Below, piece by piece: positions 5,652 through 8,721 of a DNA stretch of 8,721 nucleotides (position 1 is its first letter; the number at the start of each line of letters is the position of its first letter). The position numbers and the translations under genes are program-made. Below the pieces are notes generated by a model that ran no database searches, had not been told where the DNA came from, and saw nothing but the letters and a program-made list of their open reading frames with translations. Location of the stretch: assembly GCA_021811925.1 (NCBI GenBank), contig JAKAPY010000065.1, forward strand, positions 1 to 8,721, in the 5' to 3' direction. The DNA is from Thermoplasmata archaeon. GTDB lineage: Archaea > Thermoplasmatota > Thermoplasmata > Sysuiplasmatales > Sysuiplasmataceae.

Positions 5652-5936
5652 TTAAGGATGTATATTGTGGCTGATGTCCGGGCTTCGGTATAGCCAGCGT
5701 TGTTCACGGACCGGCCCTGTAATTTTTCTTTTGGGCGTTTCGTTCGGGTCGTAATTGCCCGTCAGCCTGCCAATTCCCGTTGCTTGCCCTGTCGCCTTTT
5801 CACACTTTGTGTAGTCTGCACGAGCCTGTTTTCCATATTCCAGGTTGTTTCCGCATGTTTGCCTGGGGCCGCAATGGAATTTGATGCGCTGCAATTGCAT
5901 GGACGCCGTTCGAAAAGCGGTGCGGGTCCGAAGCAT
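5652..5936 (-). CDS. Doubtful small Cys-containing reading frame (94 or 82 aa)
   Basis: The frame has ATG codons at 5934-5936 (94 aa) and 5898-5900 (82 aa) and ends with TAA at 5652-5654. The product would be basic and hydrophilic, with three cysteines (HCGPRQTCGN and YTKC, in the first half) and a Gly/Thr-rich middle (ATGQATGIGRLTGNYDPNE). I recognise no family. Codon use differs from the neighbours: CAA is commoner than CAG, and CGC, CGT and CGA are mixed with AGG, whereas the other genes strongly prefer CAG and AGG. No clear ribosome-binding site precedes either ATG. It could be a small horizontally acquired gene, a decayed gene or chance. It would share its upstream AT-rich region with cdc48. 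Confidence 0.22.
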   Translation of the reverse strand: MLRTRTAFRTASMQLQRIKFHCGPRQTCGNNLEYGKQARADYTKCEKATGQATGIGRLTGNYDPNETPKRKITGPVREQRWLYRSPDISHNIHP

Positions 5937-5940
5937 GCTT
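5931..5940. repeat. AAGCATGCTT palindrome upstream of cdc48
   Basis: This is a perfect 10-bp palindrome about 35 bases before the cdc48 TATA-like box. The sequence ATGCTTG at its right side (5935-5941) recurs at 5957-5963, 22 bases away, about two helical turns. It could be a regulator site; the significance is modest because the motif is short. Confidence 0.35.
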
Positions 5941-5973
5941 GATGCCCGAAAATAGAATGCTTGGACATAGTTT

Positions 5974-5986
5974 CTAATACTAATTT
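5974..5986 (+). promoter_or_regulatory. TATA-like promoter of cdc48
   Basis: TAATACTAATTTA lies 20-32 bases before the ATG at 6006. With normal archaeal spacing, transcription would start at about 6000-6006, so the mRNA is probably leaderless or nearly so. This fits the absence of a Shine-Dalgarno sequence in GAGTGCA directly before the ATG. Confidence 0.5.
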
Positions 5987-6005
5987 ACCGTACAAATAGA
6001 GTGCA

Positions 6006-8213
6006 ATGAACGACGGAATCTCCCTCAAGGTCGCCAGGGCTCACCACCAGTCTGAGGTGGGTCTAGGTAGAGCAAGAGTCGACACTGCAACGAGAAAGGA
6101 TCTGAACGTCGAAGTTGGGGACATCATAGAGATTATAGGCAAACGCAGGACTGCCGCCAAGGTGTTCCGCGCCTCTCACGAGGATGAAAATAAGGGCATT
6201 ATACGCATCGACGGCATGATACGAGGCAACGCCGGCGTGAGCATAGGGGAGAAGATTGTTGCAAAGAAGGCAGATGCCCAGAAGGCAGCCAAGATTGTTG
6301 TTGCACCCAAGATACCGCAGGGCAAGAAGGTGAAGTTTGGCCAGGGAGTGGAGGATCTTTTCAAGAAGGGACTCATGAACAGGCCGCTGGTCAAGGGCGA
6401 TGAAATAATAATTCCAAACATAGCCCTGATAGGCGACTTCCTTCCTTTTGTTGTAATATCCACGGCACCCTCAGGTGTCGTCCTGGTGGCGGAGTCGTCC
6501 GAACTTGTTGTGAAGACGGAAGCGGTGGAAGTGGTTGATGTTTCGGCTTCCACAATCACATATGACGATATCGGTGGACTGGAAAACGAGCTTCAGCGGG
6601 TCAGGGAAATGATTGAGCTTCCGCTCAAACACCCGGAACTGTTCGAGAGGCTTGGCATCGATCCGCCCAAGGGTGTGCTTCTATACGGCCCTCCGGGCAC
6701 TGGAAAGACGCTCATCGCCCGGGCCGTGGCAAATGAGGCGGGGGCGAGTTTCTATTCTATACAGGGCCCGGAGATAATGAGCAAATACTATGGCCAGAGC
6801 GAGGAAAAGCTCAGGGAAAAGTTTGAGGACGCCGAGAAGAATGCTCCCTCAATCGTATTCATCGACGAACTCGATTCAATCGCGCCCAAGAGGGAGGATG
6901 TTCAGGGGGAAGTGGAGCGCAGAGTCGTTGCACAGCTTCTCACACTGATGGATGGCCTGAGCAAGAGAGGGCACGTTATCGTCATCGGTGCAACAAACAG
7001 GGAAGACGCAATAGATCCTGCACTGAGGAGGCCCGGAAGGTTCGACAGGGAGATCGAGATAGGCGTGCCGACAAGGGCAGGAAGGAAGGAGATACTTCAA
7101 ATTCACACGAGGAGAATGCCTCTCGAAGAAGGTTTTGACCTTGACAGGTTTGTTGAGGTGACATACGGCTTTGTGGGTGCAGATCTCGCCTCCCTTGCCA
7201 GGGAGGCTGCAATGAAAACGCTCGTCCGCTACATCCCTGAGATAGATCTCGATAAGCCAATACCCGCCGACATGCTTGAGAGGATGAAGGTCACGGAGGC
7301 TGACTTTGTTAACGCACTCAAGGAAATCGAACCAAGCGCCATGAGGGAGGTGCAGGTGGAGATTCCGGACGTTTCATGGAAGGAAGTTGGAGGCCTGGAG
7401 GAAGTCAAGAGGCAGCTCTTCGAGGCAGTGGAGCTTCCACTGCGTGACCCGGAAGCACTCAAGAGGCTCGGGATATCTCCTCCGAGCGGAATACTGCTGT
7501 ATGGACCGCCCGGTACCGGCAAGACCCTTGTCGCCAAGGCGCTCGCAAACGAATCAAAGGCGAACTTCATAGCAATCAAGGGCCCGGAGATAATGAGCAA
7601 GTGGGTCGGTGAAAGCGAGAGGGCCATAAGGCTTATTTTCAAGAAGGCGAAGCAGGTTGCGCCGAGCATCATCTTCCTGGACGAGCTCGACGCCATTGCC
7701 CCCCAGCGCGGAATGGGTTACGATTCGGGTGCAAGCGAACGTGTTGTGGACCAGATACTCACATCCCTCGACGGCCTTGAATCTCTTGGTGCCGTTACAG
7801 TCATAGCGGCCACCAACCGGCCTGACATTGTGGACAAGGCGCTCCTGCGCCCGGGCAGGTTCGACAAGATAGTACTTGTTCCCGTGCCGGACAGGGACAC
7901 CAGGCTGGAGATACTGAAGGTGCACACTGCCGAGATGCCGCTGAAGGGTGTGGACGTGGATGATCTCGCTGAAAGGACAGACGGGTTCGTTGGAGCAGAC
8001 ATCGAGGCTCTGTGCAAAGAAGCTGCGCTAAACGCGCTCAGGCTTAACCCGGATGCGATCGAGGTGCGGATGTCGGATTTCGAAAAGGCGCTGACCGTCG
8101 TCTACCCTTCCACGAACGAGGAAACAATGCGCTTCTACGAACGGTTCAGGCAGGACCTGAGGTCTGCGCTTGTAAGAAAGGGAGAAAGCGCCGGCTTCGG
8201 TTATTACAGGTGA
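6006..8213 (+). CDS. cdc48: Cdc48/VAT double AAA+ ATPase (archaeal p97)
   Basis: A 735-residue archaeal p97/VAT, close to the about 745 of Thermoplasma VAT. It forms a hexameric ring that unfolds proteins and can feed the 20S proteasome. Residues 1-180 are the VAT-type N domain, with DENKGIIRIDGMIRGNAG in the double-psi barrel. Ring D1 has Walker A GPPGTGKT (228-235), Walker B with D287/E288, pore loop K260-Y261-Y262-G263 and arginine-finger region around R342/R345. Ring D2 has Walker A GPPGTGKT (500-507), Walker B D559/E560, pore loop K532-W533-V534-G535 and R615/R618. Both rings therefore look catalytically intact. The C-terminus ends Gly-Tyr-Tyr-Arg, which fits the HbYX (hydrophobic-Tyr-any) proteasome-docking motif. 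The ATG at 6006 is favoured by N-domain homology and the nearly leaderless promoter. Codon use is rich in AGG, AAG and ATA. It is followed after 36 bases by a convergent methyltransferase gene. Confidence 0.97.
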   Translation: MNDGISLKVARAHHQSEVGLGRARVDTATRKDLNVEVGDIIEIIGKRRTAAKVFRASHEDENKGIIRIDGMIRGNAGVSIGEKIVAKKADAQKAAKIVVAPKIPQGKKVKFGQGVEDLFKKGLMNRPLVKGDEIIIPNIALIGDFLPFVVISTAPSGVVLVAESSELVVKTEAVEVVDVSASTITYDDIGGLENELQRVREMIELPLKHPELFERLGIDPPKGVLLYGPPGTGKTLIARAVANEAGASFYSIQGPEIMSKYYGQSEEKLREKFEDAEKNAPSIVFIDELDSIAPKREDVQGEVERRVVAQLLTLMDGLSKRGHVIVIGATNREDAIDPALRRPGRFDREIEIGVPTRAGRKEILQIHTRRMPLEEGFDLDRFVEVTYGFVGADLASLAREAAMKTLVRYIPEIDLDKPIPADMLERMKVTEADFVNALKEIEPSAMREVQVEIPDVSWKEVGGLEEVKRQLFEAVELPLRDPEALKRLGISPPSGILLYGPPGTGKTLVAKALANESKANFIAIKGPEIMSKWVGESERAIRLIFKKAKQVAPSIIFLDELDAIAPQRGMGYDSGASERVVDQILTSLDGLESLGAVTVIAATNRPDIVDKALLRPGRFDKIVLVPVPDRDTRLEILKVHTAEMPLKGVDVDDLAERTDGFVGADIEALCKEAALNALRLNPDAIEVRMSDFEKALTVVYPSTNEETMRFYERFRQDLRSALVRKGESAGFGYYR

Positions 8214-8249
8214 GATTTAGCGGGAGATGAGAAGCTCCTCACATGGATT

Positions 8250-8721
8250 TCAGCCATTTTTCGTGCCCCTGACGAGTACGAACTCCTGGTATTGGGGGAC
8301 AGCAACAGGATAAAGCCGATGGAGCTTCCTCGAGAAGACTTCAAACCCATTCCTGAACTCGCTGTCTGTCATCAATGAGAATGTCGAGATCATCTTTCCT
8401 TTCACCCTGGCCAGATAGTCATCCGTCGGAACTTCACCGAATGTCTTCCTGACAATCCTGCGCGCAGTTTCGAATCCGGCAGCTCTCAGTTCATGTGTCA
8501 GTGTGGGAAGGTCCGGGAAGCGCCGCAGATCTATATCCAGCAGTCCCGGGAAATGTCTCCAGAGCGATCTCCTGATCCTTGCATGCGACTCCGTGAGGAT
8601 GACAAATCTGCCTTCGCCTCTCAGCATCTCCGATACCCCTTCGAACAGGAGGCGTCTCTGCTTTGCGGTGAAGAGGTGCACTGCCATGAACATCAAGGCG
8701 CAGTCAAATGAACTCCTGCGG
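8250..8721 (-). CDS. Class I SAM-dependent methyltransferase, C-terminal part
   Basis: The last 157 codons of a gene that enters from the right edge; its start and SAM-binding GxGxG motif lie outside the window. The visible part opens with FDCALMFMAVHLF, the motif IV / post-II strand of class I methyltransferases (F-D-x-x-x-x-x-x-x-x-H). A helix follows (TAKQRRLLFEGVSEMLRGEG), then the strand GRFVILTES, which is the usual 'L-x-x-G-G-R-F-V-I-x-x' block. A further 100 residues form a variable domain with TLTHELRAAGFETARRIVRK, a typical 'L-x-x-A-G-F' end-of-fold motif, and a final strand YQEFVLVRGTK. The substrate cannot be told. The TTG/ATG codons at 8691-8696 lie inside the domain core and are not the start. 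The gene converges on cdc48 with a 36-base gap and no obvious shared terminator. Confidence 0.82.
   Translation of the reverse strand, partial: RRSSFDCALMFMAVHLFTAKQRRLLFEGVSEMLRGEGRFVILTESHARIRRSLWRHFPGLLDIDLRRFPDLPTLTHELRAAGFETARRIVRKTFGEVPTDDYLARVKGKMISTFSLMTDSEFRNGFEVFSRKLHRLYPVAVPQYQEFVLVRGTKNG

Larger units (their letters stand above)
5567..6005. other. About 440 bases with no confident gene
   Basis: This stretch upstream of cdc48 holds no recognisable tRNA, 5S rRNA, SRP RNA or RNase P RNA: the TTCGA-type T-loop context, the SRP GGAAGGGAGCA loop and the RNase P GAGGAAAGTCC block were all looked for by eye and not found. It contains a doubtful minus-strand reading frame (5652-5936), the palindrome AAGCATGCTT (5931-5940) and the cdc48 promoter. 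An unrecognised non-coding RNA or a decayed gene is possible. Confidence 0.6.

Noticed and set aside
5700..5942. Plus-strand open frame of 80 codons in the same gap
   Set aside because: It has atypical composition with scattered Cys and Arg, no ribosome-binding site, and overlaps a competing minus-strand frame. There is no domain signal.
5567..6005. tRNA, 5S rRNA, SRP RNA or RNase P RNA in the gap before cdc48
   Set aside because: TTCGAA at 5909-5914 lacks a tRNA fold around it, and none of the conserved blocks of the other RNAs was seen on either strand. No covariance search could be run.
7229..7696. Minus-strand open frame of 155 codons inside cdc48
   Set aside because: It is antisense to the highly conserved D2 ring of the AAA+ ATPase and Ser/Leu-rich, as expected of a shadow frame.
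1..8721. CRISPR array, insertion sequence, integrase, attachment site or defence system
   Set aside because: No regularly spaced direct repeats, transposase or integrase motifs, or nuclease/toxin signatures were seen. The gene content looks like core archaeal chromosome.

Overview
The window looks archaeal and most likely comes from the Thermoplasmata (Thermoplasmatota). It carries a VAT/Cdc48 double AAA+ ATPase, an archaeal-type single-stranded DNA-binding OB protein and a UDP-sulfoquinovose synthase related to Agl3/SQD1. Archaeal TATA-like boxes sit about 25 bases before likely transcription starts, some starts look nearly leaderless, and AGG (Arg) and ATA (Ile) codons are common. The exact lineage cannot be named from this window.

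Left part (1-2454): the 5' part of an OB-fold ssDNA-binding protein gene runs off the left edge on the minus strand. It diverges from a small plus-strand gene for a probable SecB-fold conserved protein. The shared spacer holds a perfect 9-bp-arm palindrome. The SecB-like gene abuts, stop codon to stop codon, a minus-strand gene for a zinc-ribbon / long coiled-coil / KaiC-RAD55-type P-loop protein. The P-loop domain of that protein appears to have lost its catalytic acidic residues.

Middle (2541-4573): a sugar-nucleotide pair. A UDP-sulfoquinovose synthase (minus) diverges from a GmhA-type sedoheptulose-7-phosphate isomerase (plus) around one AT-rich promoter core flanked by an 11-bp imperfect inverted repeat. 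Together they suggest synthesis of unusual surface sugars (sulfosugar and heptose), for example for S-layer N-glycans or lipid head groups.

Next (4675-5475): two small unrecognised proteins face each other across a T-rich terminator. One has a C-terminal segment resembling a ribbon-helix-helix. From about 5476 to 6005 there is about 530 bases without a confident gene. It contains one doubtful 82-94 codon minus-strand reading frame, a short palindrome and the cdc48 promoter.

Right part (6006-8721): cdc48/VAT with intact Walker motifs in both rings, aromatic pore loops and a C-terminal Tyr-Tyr-Arg that fits the HbYX proteasome-docking motif. The 3' part of a class I SAM-dependent methyltransferase gene converges on it and runs off the right edge. 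Apart from the sulfosugar/heptose pair, the genes look like separate transcription units rather than one operon.
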